From an uncultured Prevotellaceae bacterium (lineage in GTDB: Bacteria > Bacteroidota > Bacteroidia > Bacteroidales > Bacteroidaceae), in the NCBI GenBank assembly GCA_902776475.1, contig CACYQD010000011.1:1-64000 (forward strand): 64,000 bases of DNA, in the 5' to 3' direction. Position 1 is the first letter of the stretch. Every line of letters begins with the position of its first letter. A program made the position numbers and the translations under genes. The notes under the pieces were generated by a model that was given only the letters and a program-made list of their open reading frames with translations, made no database searches and was not told where the DNA came from. Positions 42,212-51,272 of this stretch are shown here, in pieces.

Positions 42212-43186
42212 TTATTGAGGCACCTCTACTTGGTCGATCAACTTATCGATCAGTCTGGCGGCATTGTAGCCCTCCATCTCAGCCTCAGCGGTCAGGATCA
42301 GTCGGTGCTGCAACACAGAGGGAGCGACAAACTTGATATCGTCGGGGGTGACGAAATCACGGCCCTGCAACAAGGCGTATGCCTTGGAGGCCTTGAGCAG
42401 GGCCACGCCAGCACGAGGCGAGGCACCGAGGAACACCTCCTTGCTGGTGCGCGTGAGCTGGATGACCGACACCAGATATTGGAGCAAGGAATCGTCAAAC
42501 ACCACCTCGTTGAGGAGAGAACGGAACTGCAGCACCTCGTCGCGCGAGAGGAGCGGCTGTATATCATCGAGTTTGGTGAGCCGTGTGTTCTCATGATGGC
42601 GCTTGAGGATGACGATCTCAAGGTTGGCAGGAGGATAGGACATGACCACCTTCATCAGAAAACGGTCGAGCTGAGCCTCGGGCAGTTTGTATGTCCCTTC
42701 CTGTTCAACAGGGTTTTGCGTGGCAATCACAGTGAAGAGGTCGCCCATCGGATAGGTGACGCCATCGACGGTGGCCTGTTTTTCCTCCATCACCTCGAAA
42801 AGTGCCGCCTGAGTCTTGGCCGGGGCACGGTTGATCTCATCGACCAGTACGATATCTGCGAAAACAGGCCCTTGATGGAAGTCAAACTCCGCCTCCTTCA
42901 TATTGAAGACCGATGTGCCGAGCACGTCGCTCGGCATGAGGTCGGGCGTGAACTGCAAACGGCTGAAGCGGGCATCGATGAGCCGCGCCATGAGCCGCGC
43001 AAGCAAGGTCTTGGCCACACCCGGGACACCTTCCAACAGCACATGTCCGTCGGCGAGTACGGCTGTCAGCAACAAATCGACGGCACGGCTCTGTCCCACC
43101 ACCACCGTACCTATCTGCTGGCGGACTTGCATCATTTTTTCGGAAAACGCCGTCAAGTCAAGGCGTTGTTGATTGTTTTCTGTCAT
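42212..43186 (-). CDS. MoxR-family AAA+ ATPase
   Basis: This 324-aa AAA+ ATPase has Walker A LLEGVPGVAKT, Walker B DIVLVDEINRAP, sensor 1 VIATQNPVEQEGTY and the C-terminal lid region with LGASPRAGVALL. MoxR proteins act as chaperones for partner assembly, usually with DUF58/VWA proteins. It starts 10 bases after the DUF4350 gene stop. Confidence 0.95.
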   Translation of the reverse strand: MTENNQQRLDLTAFSEKMMQVRQQIGTVVVGQSRAVDLLLTAVLADGHVLLEGVPGVAKTLLARLMARLIDARFSRLQFTPDLMPSDVLGTSVFNMKEAEFDFHQGPVFADIVLVDEINRAPAKTQAALFEVMEEKQATVDGVTYPMGDLFTVIATQNPVEQEGTYKLPEAQLDRFLMKVVMSYPPANLEIVILKRHHENTRLTKLDDIQPLLSRDEVLQFRSLLNEVVFDDSLLQYLVSVIQLTRTSKEVFLGASPRAGVALLKASKAYALLQGRDFVTPDDIKFVAPSVLQHRLILTAEAEMEGYNAARLIDKLIDQVEVPQ

Positions 43187-43196
43187 TGTTTCCAGA

Positions 43197-44459
43197 TTAT
43201 AGTTGTTTGATGATTTCGTCTACTTTGCTCACGGCCTCAGTCAACTGCTGGTTGCTGACCTGTGCTCCTTCCGCCGTCAGCGTACGGAGCAGAAGCAGCG
43301 TCTCCGACACGGTTTCCTCCGGCAGACCGGTGCGTTGCGACAGATTCCTCACGTTTGACTGTTCGCTGCGCTTGTCCTCAATGTCAATTAGGAGGGTGCG
43401 GCGCAGTTCCTCCCGGAAATAGGTATATTTCTTGCACAACAGGTCGTGGTTGTCGTGATTGCGGAAATAAATCGTTCCCAGAATCCTCACAAACTCCAGG
43501 TTGCGGTTCACGGGAGCGGCCACCACGGGAATCACCCGCTGTCTGCGGCGCGCTGTGAAGAACATCAGCAAGACGGCTGCTGCCACCAACGTATAGAGTG
43601 CCCACCGCAAGGGAGGATGGTCCAACATGAAATAGAGCGGCGACACGGTCTTGTCTTCCTGTTGGACACTCCTGACGGAGTACATGCATGACGGGTCAAT
43701 TCTGACAACAGGTTTGTCGGCTATCTTCGCCAACTCGTAGCCAAGAAACTTGGATATCTGATCGTCAAGCACCCCGTAATTGGTAAACAGCAGCGGTGTG
43801 GTGACAATATGCAGTTCTCCCCTGCCCCACTTAGCCCTGGCCGAGACGGCCCCGTCTCCTTTCATCGGTTTTCCAGAGGAGTTAGGCAGCAACTTGCATG
43901 TGAATACGAAATGCGGAGCCGACTTGTCCAACCGCCAGCTCAGCAATGTCGGCGGGACAACGATGCGGGTCCCGTCACCACACAACAAGGTGTCGGAAGG
44001 GGCTTTGCCCTTCAAGCACTTTGCCAGATCTTCCTTTTCGAAATAACTGTTGTAAGAGCGCATGGATTCCTCTAAATCCTTCCAGGCCTGGAAACCCTCA
44101 CAATAGGGAAGGAAACTACTGGTGGTGACCAGCATCAGTTTGCTGCCGCTTCTCACGCAACTGTCGAGACGGGCCAAAGCATCGGCATCCCATTCGTGGT
44201 AAAAATTCACCAGCAACAACGACATCCTGCGGCCGGACCGCAGAAGACTGTCGAGATCTCCTGAGTAATACGTGTAACCGTTTGGCAGAGTCGCCTCAGC
44301 CATCTGGTCAAACAACTGACAACCGAAAGGCTCGTCACTCTCATGATCCAACGTGGGTTGCCAAACAAACCTGCGGGCACCCAGCATCCCATAGAGCATC
44401 CAAGCCAAGGCCAAGAATACCAGCGCCGCGAAAAAGGCCGTCAACACCTTCTGTCTCAT
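43197..44459 (-). CDS. DUF4350-domain membrane protein
   Basis: This 420-aa protein from ATG 44459 has an N-terminal membrane helix (LTAFFAALVFLALAWMLYGML), a periplasmic DUF4350 region (about 40-250: PFGCQLFDQMAEATLPNGYTYY) and a second helix near residue 290 (WALYTLVAAAVLLMFF) before a cytoplasmic helical tail. The start overlaps the previous stop (ATGA). Function is unknown but the family co-occurs with MoxR/DUF58/DUF4129. Confidence 0.82.
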   Translation of the reverse strand: MRQKVLTAFFAALVFLALAWMLYGMLGARRFVWQPTLDHESDEPFGCQLFDQMAEATLPNGYTYYSGDLDSLLRSGRRMSLLLVNFYHEWDADALARLDSCVRSGSKLMLVTTSSFLPYCEGFQAWKDLEESMRSYNSYFEKEDLAKCLKGKAPSDTLLCGDGTRIVVPPTLLSWRLDKSAPHFVFTCKLLPNSSGKPMKGDGAVSARAKWGRGELHIVTTPLLFTNYGVLDDQISKFLGYELAKIADKPVVRIDPSCMYSVRSVQQEDKTVSPLYFMLDHPPLRWALYTLVAAAVLLMFFTARRRQRVIPVVAAPVNRNLEFVRILGTIYFRNHDNHDLLCKKYTYFREELRRTLLIDIEDKRSEQSNVRNLSQRTGLPEETVSETLLLLRTLTAEGAQVSNQQLTEAVSKVDEIIKQL

Positions 44460-45079
44460 GACGCACCTCCTTTCAGCACCTCGGCCTGCAATGTGCACAT
44501 CTCATCATACAGTGCACGGTCGGCGTCAAACCGTCCGTAGCGCACACGGAGGAAATGACGGGTCATCACCTGAAAAGGAGCAGACTGCAGTTCAGAAGCA
44601 TACTCCGTAGGTGTCTTGTAAATCCGCCAAGCAATACGGCCATTCTCATCAAGAGTCCGCAGCGTACGCAGATAGACGAGACGTACGAGGGCGGAAAAGT
44701 CAGAAGCTTCGAGGGCCGCCTGCATCTCCTCATCATAGTCTATCTCATAAATGTCATCAGCTGTTTCAGCCGATCCCCTTTTCACTCCGCCCACATGCAA
44801 TAAGCCACTACGGAAAGCCCAATAAACCAAAAAGGCCACCAGGATGACGCCCAATACGGCATAAACCACCCAGGGTATGGAAGCGAAGAAAGCAGCAAGA
44901 CTATCAAAAAAACTACTGTTCGTATCCTGAGCCGCCTGTTCCGCCTGTTCTCCCATGTCCCTCAACCGGTCGTGATCAACCAGCGAATCACCTGCCAGCG
45001 AACCCTTGTAGTCATGGCCTGAGAAAAGCCGTGCCGCAAGGGAATCGTCGCGCATAATGGTGGATGAACTGACTGGCAT
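44456..45079 (-). CDS. DUF4129-domain membrane protein
   Basis: This 207-aa protein from ATG 45079 has one central membrane helix (about 70-92: IPWVVYAVLGVILVAFLVYWAF) and a C-terminal DUF4129-like cytoplasmic region (DFSALVRLVYLRTLRTLDENGRIAWRIYKTPTEYASEL). An upstream frame extension to 45160 would overlap the previous gene by 71 bp and looks non-native. DUF4129 is related to transglutaminase-associated membrane proteins. It belongs to the MoxR operon. Confidence 0.78.
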   Translation of the reverse strand: MPVSSSTIMRDDSLAARLFSGHDYKGSLAGDSLVDHDRLRDMGEQAEQAAQDTNSSFFDSLAAFFASIPWVVYAVLGVILVAFLVYWAFRSGLLHVGGVKRGSAETADDIYEIDYDEEMQAALEASDFSALVRLVYLRTLRTLDENGRIAWRIYKTPTEYASELQSAPFQVMTRHFLRVRYGRFDADRALYDEMCTLQAEVLKGGAS

Positions 45080-45089
45080 AGGCGGAGGA

Positions 45090-45959
45090 TCAAAGATTTT
45101 CAAAATTGCGGATGTCACCCTCAAGCGAAGCGATATCGATACGCTCTGAGACCGTGCCATATTGATAAGCTGCAGCCATGAGGGTCATGGAGATGACAAT
45201 GAAGAAGCCGAGATAGAGCAAGGCCGTGAACGAATACTGGAACAAGACTGCCACCGCTCCAAGAGACCTGCCAGAGCCATACAAAGCTCCAAAGGCCAAA
45301 TCAAACAGCGAGGAGGGCAGTTCAATGACCATGGTCATGAAAAAGCCGAAGAGCACCATCAAGGCGATGGTGAAAAACAGCTGGAACCAAGCGTTGAACC
45401 CCAACCGCAGCGACTTGCCGACGGCCTTGAACACGCCTGCCCGCTCGAAAAGAGAAACAGAGGGCAGAAGCGACAAAGGAATCATGACCACCACCAGCAA
45501 CAAGGAAAGGATAGCCGGCGAAAGAAAGATGGCCACCGCTGTGAGAAAGAAGCCCACCGCCAACCAGGAGGAGCGCAGGGCCATGCGCCAGTAAGCAGGC
45601 CACAACTGCCGTTGGGTCAATCGATTGATCGCTTCTCCCCGTTCATCGTATGTCGTCAACAAGGCATACACGTGCACATAGGCCATCCATACCCCAATGA
45701 AGAGCACAGGAAAGAAAAACGGCGCGCTGTCCCCTTTCCATTTGAACAACATCTCGAAGAACAAGCCTTCCGTCCCTATCTCGTCATCAGAGGGCGTGAA
45801 AGCAGACAAGCCAAGCAGGAGGCTCCATGGCAGCAACAAGGTCAATGCCGAGGAAAACCACGCCCGACGGTTCTGGCGCATGAAGTCGAAGGTCGTCTCG
45901 ATGCACTGCGACACCGACCTGTCCTTGTAGAGCAATATCTTATCCCACTGCTGACTCAT
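45090..45959 (-). CDS. multi-pass membrane protein of the MoxR/SpoIIM cluster
   Basis: This 289-aa protein from ATG 45959 (MSQQWDKILLYKDRSVSQCIETTFDFMRQN) has six predicted membrane helices, including a broad hydrophobic pair around 140-185. No catalytic motif is visible. The gene's 5' end overlaps the spoIIM-like stop by 20 bp, which favours coexpression. Homologous clusters usually hold a membrane protein in this position; function unknown. Confidence 0.75.
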   Translation of the reverse strand: MSQQWDKILLYKDRSVSQCIETTFDFMRQNRRAWFSSALTLLLPWSLLLGLSAFTPSDDEIGTEGLFFEMLFKWKGDSAPFFFPVLFIGVWMAYVHVYALLTTYDERGEAINRLTQRQLWPAYWRMALRSSWLAVGFFLTAVAIFLSPAILSLLLVVVMIPLSLLPSVSLFERAGVFKAVGKSLRLGFNAWFQLFFTIALMVLFGFFMTMVIELPSSLFDLAFGALYGSGRSLGAVAVLFQYSFTALLYLGFFIVISMTLMAAAYQYGTVSERIDIASLEGDIRNFENL

Positions 45960-46905
45960 CTCGATGACGCTTGATAGGTAACAACACATAATAGAACACG
46001 ACGAAGGCCAGGGAGGCCAGAATAACCATCAGGCGGAATACATCGCCGATATCGGTGTAGCGGGTGAAGAAGCCCTCAATGAAAGCAGCGATGATGAATA
46101 CCGGGATGGTGGAGATCAGCACCTTGATGCTGTGGCGCGCCGCCATGAGGAAGGACTCCATGCGACTGTAGGTGCCTGGGAAAAGCCATCCATTGCCCAG
46201 AGTGATGCCGGCACCGCCCGCAATGACGATGGCAGAAAGTTCGAGGGTGCCATGCAGCATGATGGCCAGGATGGACTTGACGAAAAGTCCGCGGACGATG
46301 AAGAACGTCACGAAGGCTCCCACCATGATGCCATTGTTCATGAGGTAATAGCCCGTTCCGAAACTGGTGAAGATGCCCATGATATATGTCACGAACGACA
46401 CCATGATATTGTTGATGGTGATACCCAGGAAACTGGCCAACTGCGGTCCCATGGAATAGACAGCCATCGGATTGCCGCTCTCGATGTTGCCGAGCGTCAT
46501 ATCCACATAAGAGTCACCAAGGATAACCCTCGGGAAATCAGCGTCGCCGAAGGTGGAAAAAGCACCGACAAGAACAAAAAACAAGAACACCGACAGGGAA
46601 ATGAGCAGTCCGTGGCGGGCTCCATACACACTCAGCGGCACCTCATGGGTCCAGAACCTCACAAACTGCGACCATGGGGTGTGCTTATGCTGGTAGAGTT
46701 CACGGTGCAGACCCAAGGCGAGGTCGTTGAGATAGGCCGTGATGGGAGAAGAAGGATACTGTGTCTGGGCAAAAGCAAGGTCGGAGGTAACCTCATTATA
46801 GGCTTTGACCCTGTCGTCCGGCGTCGTGAACACCGTGTCGCCCAACATCAGCTCCACTTGTTTCCATTTCTCAAGATGATTTCGTATGAAAACCGCTTCC
46901 TGCAT
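45940..46905 (-). CDS. SpoIIM-like (stage II sporulation protein M) membrane protein
   Basis: This 321-aa protein from ATG 46905 (MQEAVFIRNHLEKWKQVELML) has about six membrane helices and the SpoIIM segment GYYLMNNGIMVGAFVTFF and MLHGTLELSAIVIAGGAGITLGNGWLFPGTYSR. Bacteroidales do not sporulate; this homologue is a standard member of MoxR/DUF58/RDD clusters. The promoter at 46927-46958 fixes this start; a longer frame to 47160 would run through the promoter and the divergent gene. Confidence 0.88.
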   Translation of the reverse strand: MQEAVFIRNHLEKWKQVELMLGDTVFTTPDDRVKAYNEVTSDLAFAQTQYPSSPITAYLNDLALGLHRELYQHKHTPWSQFVRFWTHEVPLSVYGARHGLLISLSVFLFFVLVGAFSTFGDADFPRVILGDSYVDMTLGNIESGNPMAVYSMGPQLASFLGITINNIMVSFVTYIMGIFTSFGTGYYLMNNGIMVGAFVTFFIVRGLFVKSILAIMLHGTLELSAIVIAGGAGITLGNGWLFPGTYSRMESFLMAARHSIKVLISTIPVFIIAAFIEGFFTRYTDIGDVFRLMVILASLAFVVFYYVLLPIKRHRDESAVG

Positions 46906-46923
46906 AAATAGTATCTTTCTACG

Positions 46924-46958
46924 TTGCAAAAGTAAAAAGAATTCTCTATATTTGCAAA
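46924..46958. promoter_or_regulatory. interleaved divergent promoters for spoIIM-like operon and RDD gene
   Basis: Plus strand: TTG (46924-46926), 20 bases, TATATTTG (46947-46954). Minus strand: TTTG (46955-46958), 20 bases, TACTTTTG (46927-46934). The two promoters occupy the same 35 bp in opposite directions, so RNA polymerase can use only one at a time. Confidence 0.8.
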
Positions 46959-46972
46959 CGATTAAAGAAATT

Positions 46973-47704
46973 ATGGCACAAACGAGCATCATCACCGGAC
47001 AATATGTCTGCATCCGCCAGTCGGCAGCCACCGTGGTCCAGCGGTTTTTCGCATGGGTCATCGACGCCACCATCATCACCATCCTTACCCCCATCCTGTT
47101 TGGTGTCATGGTGGCATTCGGTTCTGCCGGCCTGTATTCAGAGACGGTTGCCATCATCATGTCCGTGCTCTTCCTGCTCCTGATCCTATGCTATCCCCTC
47201 TACATGGAGATCCTGTTGGACGGACAGACCATCGGCAAGAGCATCATGGGCATCCGGGTCCTCTGCCTCGACGGTTCCACACCCAGCAAGAGCGCCTATA
47301 TGCTCAGGTGGCTGCTCTACGGCGTCGACTTTTTCTGCATGGGAATCGGACTGGCGGCGATCATCTTCAGCAAAAACAGCCAGCGCATCGGCGACCTGGC
47401 AGCCGGCACCACTGTCGTGAAAACGATCAGAGGCAAGCGGCCCTTCATCCTCAACTCCTTCAGTTTCGCCCAGAAAGGATATGTGCCCAACTATCCCGAG
47501 GCAGCATCGCTCAGCATGAGACAGGCCAGCGTCATCGGACAGGCGCTTTTCAATTCCAATGACGTGCGCAGATGGCAGCAACTGCAGCAACTCAGCCAGA
47601 AGGTGGAGGAATATCTGGGCATCAGGGCCAAGGAACCCTCCGCAGAGCATTTCCTGCTCTCCGTCTATAACGATTTCCAATACTATGCGATGAAAATGGT
47701 TTAG
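46973..47704 (+). CDS. RDD-family membrane protein
   Basis: This 243-aa protein has the RDD signature: Arg/Asp positions in VVQRFFAWVIDATIITILTP, a TIGKSIMGIRVL segment and RIGDLAAGTTVV, with three or four membrane helices in the first 150 residues. The C-terminal 90 residues are soluble. RDD proteins are membrane transporters or channel-like components. It is divergent from the SpoIIM-MoxR operon, with a shared promoter region. Confidence 0.9.
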   Translation: MAQTSIITGQYVCIRQSAATVVQRFFAWVIDATIITILTPILFGVMVAFGSAGLYSETVAIIMSVLFLLLILCYPLYMEILLDGQTIGKSIMGIRVLCLDGSTPSKSAYMLRWLLYGVDFFCMGIGLAAIIFSKNSQRIGDLAAGTTVVKTIRGKRPFILNSFSFAQKGYVPNYPEAASLSMRQASVIGQALFNSNDVRRWQQLQQLSQKVEEYLGIRAKEPSAEHFLLSVYNDFQYYAMKMV

Positions 47705-47758
47705 CCTGCATCAGCATGAGGCAGGCGGAAGGACAAAAATGGAAAAAAGGAAATGGCG

Positions 47759-47896
47759 CTACCCTTGAGAGGTAGCCAACTGGACATAGCCCCGCTCCTC
47801 GATTTCCGAATATGCCGGCACCTTGTCATAAAACATCGTAGAAAGATGACGGATCTTGCGGTCTTCCTCTAGGAAGAAGGATGGTGGGATCGTCAT
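47759..47896 (-). CDS. possible 45-aa ORF or gene remnant
   Basis: A minus-strand frame starts MTIPPSFFLEEDRK and continues with a Tyr/Glu-rich stretch (FYDKVPAYSEIEERGYVQL). Composition is protein-like, but no promoter of the TAnnTTTG type precedes it, and it lies between two convergent genes. It may be the end of a decayed gene. Confidence 0.3.
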   Translation of the reverse strand: MTIPPSFFLEEDRKIRHLSTMFYDKVPAYSEIEERGYVQLATSQG

Positions 47897-47966
47897 AACA
47901 GGTATGCAAAGAAAAACGCTTGGAATGGTATAGTTCTTTCAATTTGAGATAGTCACAAAGAACATA

Positions 47967-48005
47967 AAAAAACAGGCAACTCCTGTTAGATTTGCCTGTT
48001 TTTCC
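47967..48005. terminator. terminator in the convergent gap
   Basis: AACAGGCAA pairs with TTGCCTGTT with T residues on the plus side and A residues on the other, so it works in both directions. Confidence 0.8.
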
Positions 48006-48086
48006 CAATAAATTGATATTTTACCTCACATTCACCTTCCGGTAAATGGTCATCAGTTTTTCATCCTTCTGGCATCCGGCACACAC

Positions 48087-51053
48087 CTACGCGTCAGGCA
48101 TGAGGACCACGCCCTCCTGTTTCTTGCCGTCCATCATGATCTTGAGCGGACGAGAGAATCTGACATGCCTCACAAATTGGGTCTCCTCGACAGCCGGCAT
48201 GGCATCAAGCACTTCTTTCCGCCAAATGCCCTCTCCCAGGAAAGTATTGACGGTGAAATAGCCCACGCCGAAGCTCGTGAGGTTTTGGAAGAAATGGGTG
48301 CCCTGGCTGGGGTCGATGCGGTAGTTTTTGAGTCCTGCCTCGACAATGAGTTTCGAGGCACTGATGTGCGGCCATTTCACCGGGATGCCCAGCCAATAGT
48401 CACTCGACCCCCAGCGTCCTGGTCCCACGAGCACATACCCTTTTCCCTCATCGAGGAAACGACGGTTGAACTTCTCTATCTCACAAGCGATGGTGGGGTT
48501 GTTGGAGGCCGTGAAATGCTCGTCGGTCTTGACATACACCACGTCGCAGACCTCCTCATTGATGCCATGGCCGAGCGACATGTGAGAACGGAGCAGGCAG
48601 TCTTCATCAGCAATCGTGGAGAGGTCGGCCTCGAGCATCTGCTTGGAATCGACAATCGGACGGATCTGAAGCAGATAGAAATCGAGCAGTTTGTTACCGT
48701 GGATGTTGCAGGCGAACTCGATCTCCACGGGACGGTGCATGCCCTCCGAACCGAAGCGCATGGCCATCTGCATGATCTCGGGGAAGGGGAACACGCCTTG
48801 TTGCAACACACCAGAGAAGGAGATGACCTTTCGTCCTCCCTCATAGATGCCGTCGCGGATGACCTGGTCGTAGGGGTCGTAGGTGGAGGCGATGTGCGCA
48901 AGCGACTGGTCTTTGTCGGCCTCCTTGACCCGGAGCTTGAGGATATTGAACCCGTCATCGACCTTGAAATCCGAAGCGGCATTCTCCATGTCGAGGGCAT
49001 AGAACTTGGTCTGAGTCTCCCGGAGCGCCGTTTCCATCTCACTGGTCTGCAGCACCTGATGCGGGTGGTAGGGACTGACGCGCAACGTCTGTCCGCCATC
49101 GACGATATATTTGCCCAGTCCGAGAGCGAGGCTGGCGATGCCATCCTCCGCCTTCTCGTCACCGATGGGATAGTAGTTGAGCGAGCGCAGCACGCCGCTG
49201 ATATTGGGATAGAAGTGATGGCCATAGGTATTGCCCACCACCTCCTGCAGGATGACCGCCATTTTCTCGGAGTCGATGACATTGCTCGTGGCAGTCATGT
49301 ATGCCTTGGAATCGCGGTAATAGACAGAAGCATAGACACCCTTGATGGCACAGGCGAGCATGCGGAGCATCTCATACTTGTCGTCGAGGTAGGGAATCAT
49401 GTAGGTGGAGTAGATGCCGGCAAAGGGCTGGTAATGGGCATCCTCCAGCAATGACGACGACCTGACGGCAATCGGACACTTGGTGGCCTCGAAGAAGGTG
49501 AAGAAATCAGCTATGAGCGAGTCGGGCAACTGCGCCCGGAGGAAATGCTGGAGGATCTCCTCATCAGAGGCATCGCTGAGTGCGACATGGTAGAGGTTGT
49601 TGGCATCCATGAACTTGTCGAAGATGTCGGTGCAGAGCACGACGGTCTTGGGGATGGACACTATGGCATTGTCAAAGCTGTTCAGTTCCGGATGGCGCTT
49701 GATGATGTTGTCGAGGAAGGCAAGGCCTCTGCCCTTTCCACCCAGAGAGCCCTCGCCGATACGGGCGAAATGGGCGTATCGGTCGTACTTGCCACGGTCG
49801 AAGACAGCCACGACGCCCACGTTCTTCATCTTGCGGTACTGCACGATGGCATCGAAGATGATCTGTCGATGGGCATCGACATCTTTGAGTTTGTGCCATG
49901 TGACGGTCTTGAGGAAATGCGAGACGGGGAAGATGGCCCTGGCGCACAGCCACCGGCTCACATGGTTGCGTGAGACGTGGTAGAGCATCGACTCGTAGGG
50001 AATGTTGAAGATGCTGTCCTGGAGTTCCTTGAGGTTTCTGACCCTTTTCACCTCATGCTTGGTGACGGGGTCGCGGAAGATGAAGTCGCCAAAGCCCATG
50101 TGCTCAGCCAGCAACTTGCGCAAGTCGATGTTCATCTTCTTGGAGTTCTTATCCACATAAAGGAAACCTTCCTCACGGGCACGGGCCTCATTCACCGCCT
50201 CCGCGCTCTGCAGAATCAGCGGCACGTATTCATCGCGGCGGCGGATCTCACGGAGCAGTTTGAATCCAGCCTCGGGGTCCTTCACGCCGTCTTTCGGGAA
50301 GCGGACGTCGCTGATGATGCCCTGGGTGTTGTCGGCATGCTTCTCATAAAAGGCCATGGCCTCCTCGTAGGTGCGTGCGAGCACCACTTTCGGTCTGCCC
50401 CTCTTGCGCTGTGCGGCGGCATGAGGATTGAGCGCCTCGGTGGAGAAGCGCTGGCTTTGCAGGAGGATGTAGCTGTAGAGATTGGGCAGCACGGAGGAGT
50501 AGAAGCGGATGTTGTCCTCGACCAGCAGGATCATCTGCACGCCAGCCTCCTGGATATCGTGCTCGATGTTCATCTTGTCCTCGAGCAACTTGATGATAGA
50601 GAGGATGAGGTTGGTGTCGCCGAGCCAGCAGAACACATAGTCGAAAATCGACATGTCCTCATCCTGGATGCGCTTTGTGATGCCGTGCGAGAATGGCGTG
50701 AGCACCACACAGGGCAGGTTGGGGAAATGGTCCTTGATGTCGCGGGCCACGCTGAAGGCATCGTTGTCGGCATTGCCGGGCATGCAGATGACGAGGTCGA
50801 TGGCTGTGGTGGAGAGCACACGGCGCGCCTCCTCCGTAGTACAGACCTGAGTGAACGACGGCGGATAGCGCATGCCAAGTTGCATGTACTCATCGAAGAT
50901 CTTCTCATCGACCCTTCCGTCATCCTCGAGCATGAAAGCGTCATAGGGATTGGCGACGATCAGCACGTTGAAGATGCGGTGGGTCATGAGGTTAATAAAC
51001 GACACGTCCTTCAAATAGAACTTGGTAAACTCCTGAGGTATGGTATTCTCCAT
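48087..51053 (-). CDS. receiver-domain / PEP-synthase-type ATP-grasp hybrid
   Basis: This 988-aa protein from ATG 51053 has two N-terminal response-regulator-like domains. The first (about 25-140) lacks the phospho-acceptor; the second (about 155-305) keeps acidic VEDN, phospho-acceptor Asp in IISDVRFP, LILQSAE and VDKNS. The PPDK/PEP-synthase N-terminal ATP-binding domain follows (about 430-960: GEGSLGGKGRGLAFL, PIAVRSSSLLEDA, EIEFACNIHGNKLLDFYLLQIRPI). The phospho-His swivel and PEP/pyruvate-binding barrel of true PEP synthases are missing. It may phosphorylate something under two-component control; that is inference. Confidence 0.8.
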   Translation of the reverse strand: MENTIPQEFTKFYLKDVSFINLMTHRIFNVLIVANPYDAFMLEDDGRVDEKIFDEYMQLGMRYPPSFTQVCTTEEARRVLSTTAIDLVICMPGNADNDAFSVARDIKDHFPNLPCVVLTPFSHGITKRIQDEDMSIFDYVFCWLGDTNLILSIIKLLEDKMNIEHDIQEAGVQMILLVEDNIRFYSSVLPNLYSYILLQSQRFSTEALNPHAAAQRKRGRPKVVLARTYEEAMAFYEKHADNTQGIISDVRFPKDGVKDPEAGFKLLREIRRRDEYVPLILQSAEAVNEARAREEGFLYVDKNSKKMNIDLRKLLAEHMGFGDFIFRDPVTKHEVKRVRNLKELQDSIFNIPYESMLYHVSRNHVSRWLCARAIFPVSHFLKTVTWHKLKDVDAHRQIIFDAIVQYRKMKNVGVVAVFDRGKYDRYAHFARIGEGSLGGKGRGLAFLDNIIKRHPELNSFDNAIVSIPKTVVLCTDIFDKFMDANNLYHVALSDASDEEILQHFLRAQLPDSLIADFFTFFEATKCPIAVRSSSLLEDAHYQPFAGIYSTYMIPYLDDKYEMLRMLACAIKGVYASVYYRDSKAYMTATSNVIDSEKMAVILQEVVGNTYGHHFYPNISGVLRSLNYYPIGDEKAEDGIASLALGLGKYIVDGGQTLRVSPYHPHQVLQTSEMETALRETQTKFYALDMENAASDFKVDDGFNILKLRVKEADKDQSLAHIASTYDPYDQVIRDGIYEGGRKVISFSGVLQQGVFPFPEIMQMAMRFGSEGMHRPVEIEFACNIHGNKLLDFYLLQIRPIVDSKQMLEADLSTIADEDCLLRSHMSLGHGINEEVCDVVYVKTDEHFTASNNPTIACEIEKFNRRFLDEGKGYVLVGPGRWGSSDYWLGIPVKWPHISASKLIVEAGLKNYRIDPSQGTHFFQNLTSFGVGYFTVNTFLGEGIWRKEVLDAMPAVEETQFVRHVRFSRPLKIMMDGKKQEGVVLMPDA

Positions 51054-51074
51054 GATGTGGTTTCGTTGGTGATG

Positions 51075-51106
51075 CAAATATAGTGGATTTCGGCGAAATC
51101 ACCAAA
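51075..51106 (-). promoter_or_regulatory. promoter of the receiver/PEP-synthase-like gene
   Basis: On the minus strand TTTG (51103-51106), 20 bases and TATATTTG (51075-51082) match the consensus 22 bases before the ATG. Confidence 0.8.
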
Positions 51107-51192
51107 AGGAGGCTTGGAAAAGCCGCATTTCCGAGTCAAAAAGAGCTTCACGGATAAAATGCAAGGTTTGGAAGAGTTTTTCAGCGTTTTTA

Positions 51193-51224
51193 TTTGGAGG
51201 TTACATATTAATTCGATAAATTTG
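51193..51224 (+). promoter_or_regulatory. gdhA promoter
   Basis: TTTG (51193-51196), 20 bases and TAAATTTG (51217-51224) match the consensus, 49 bases before ATG 51273. Confidence 0.8.
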
Positions 51225-51272
51225 CGTGCATCAAATGACATTTTGTTACTTTAACCTATAAAACGAATTACT

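Noticed and set aside
45940-46905. Evidence for sporulation
   Set aside because: SpoIIM homologues are standard in MoxR/RDD clusters of non-sporulating Bacteroidetes; no other sporulation gene is present.
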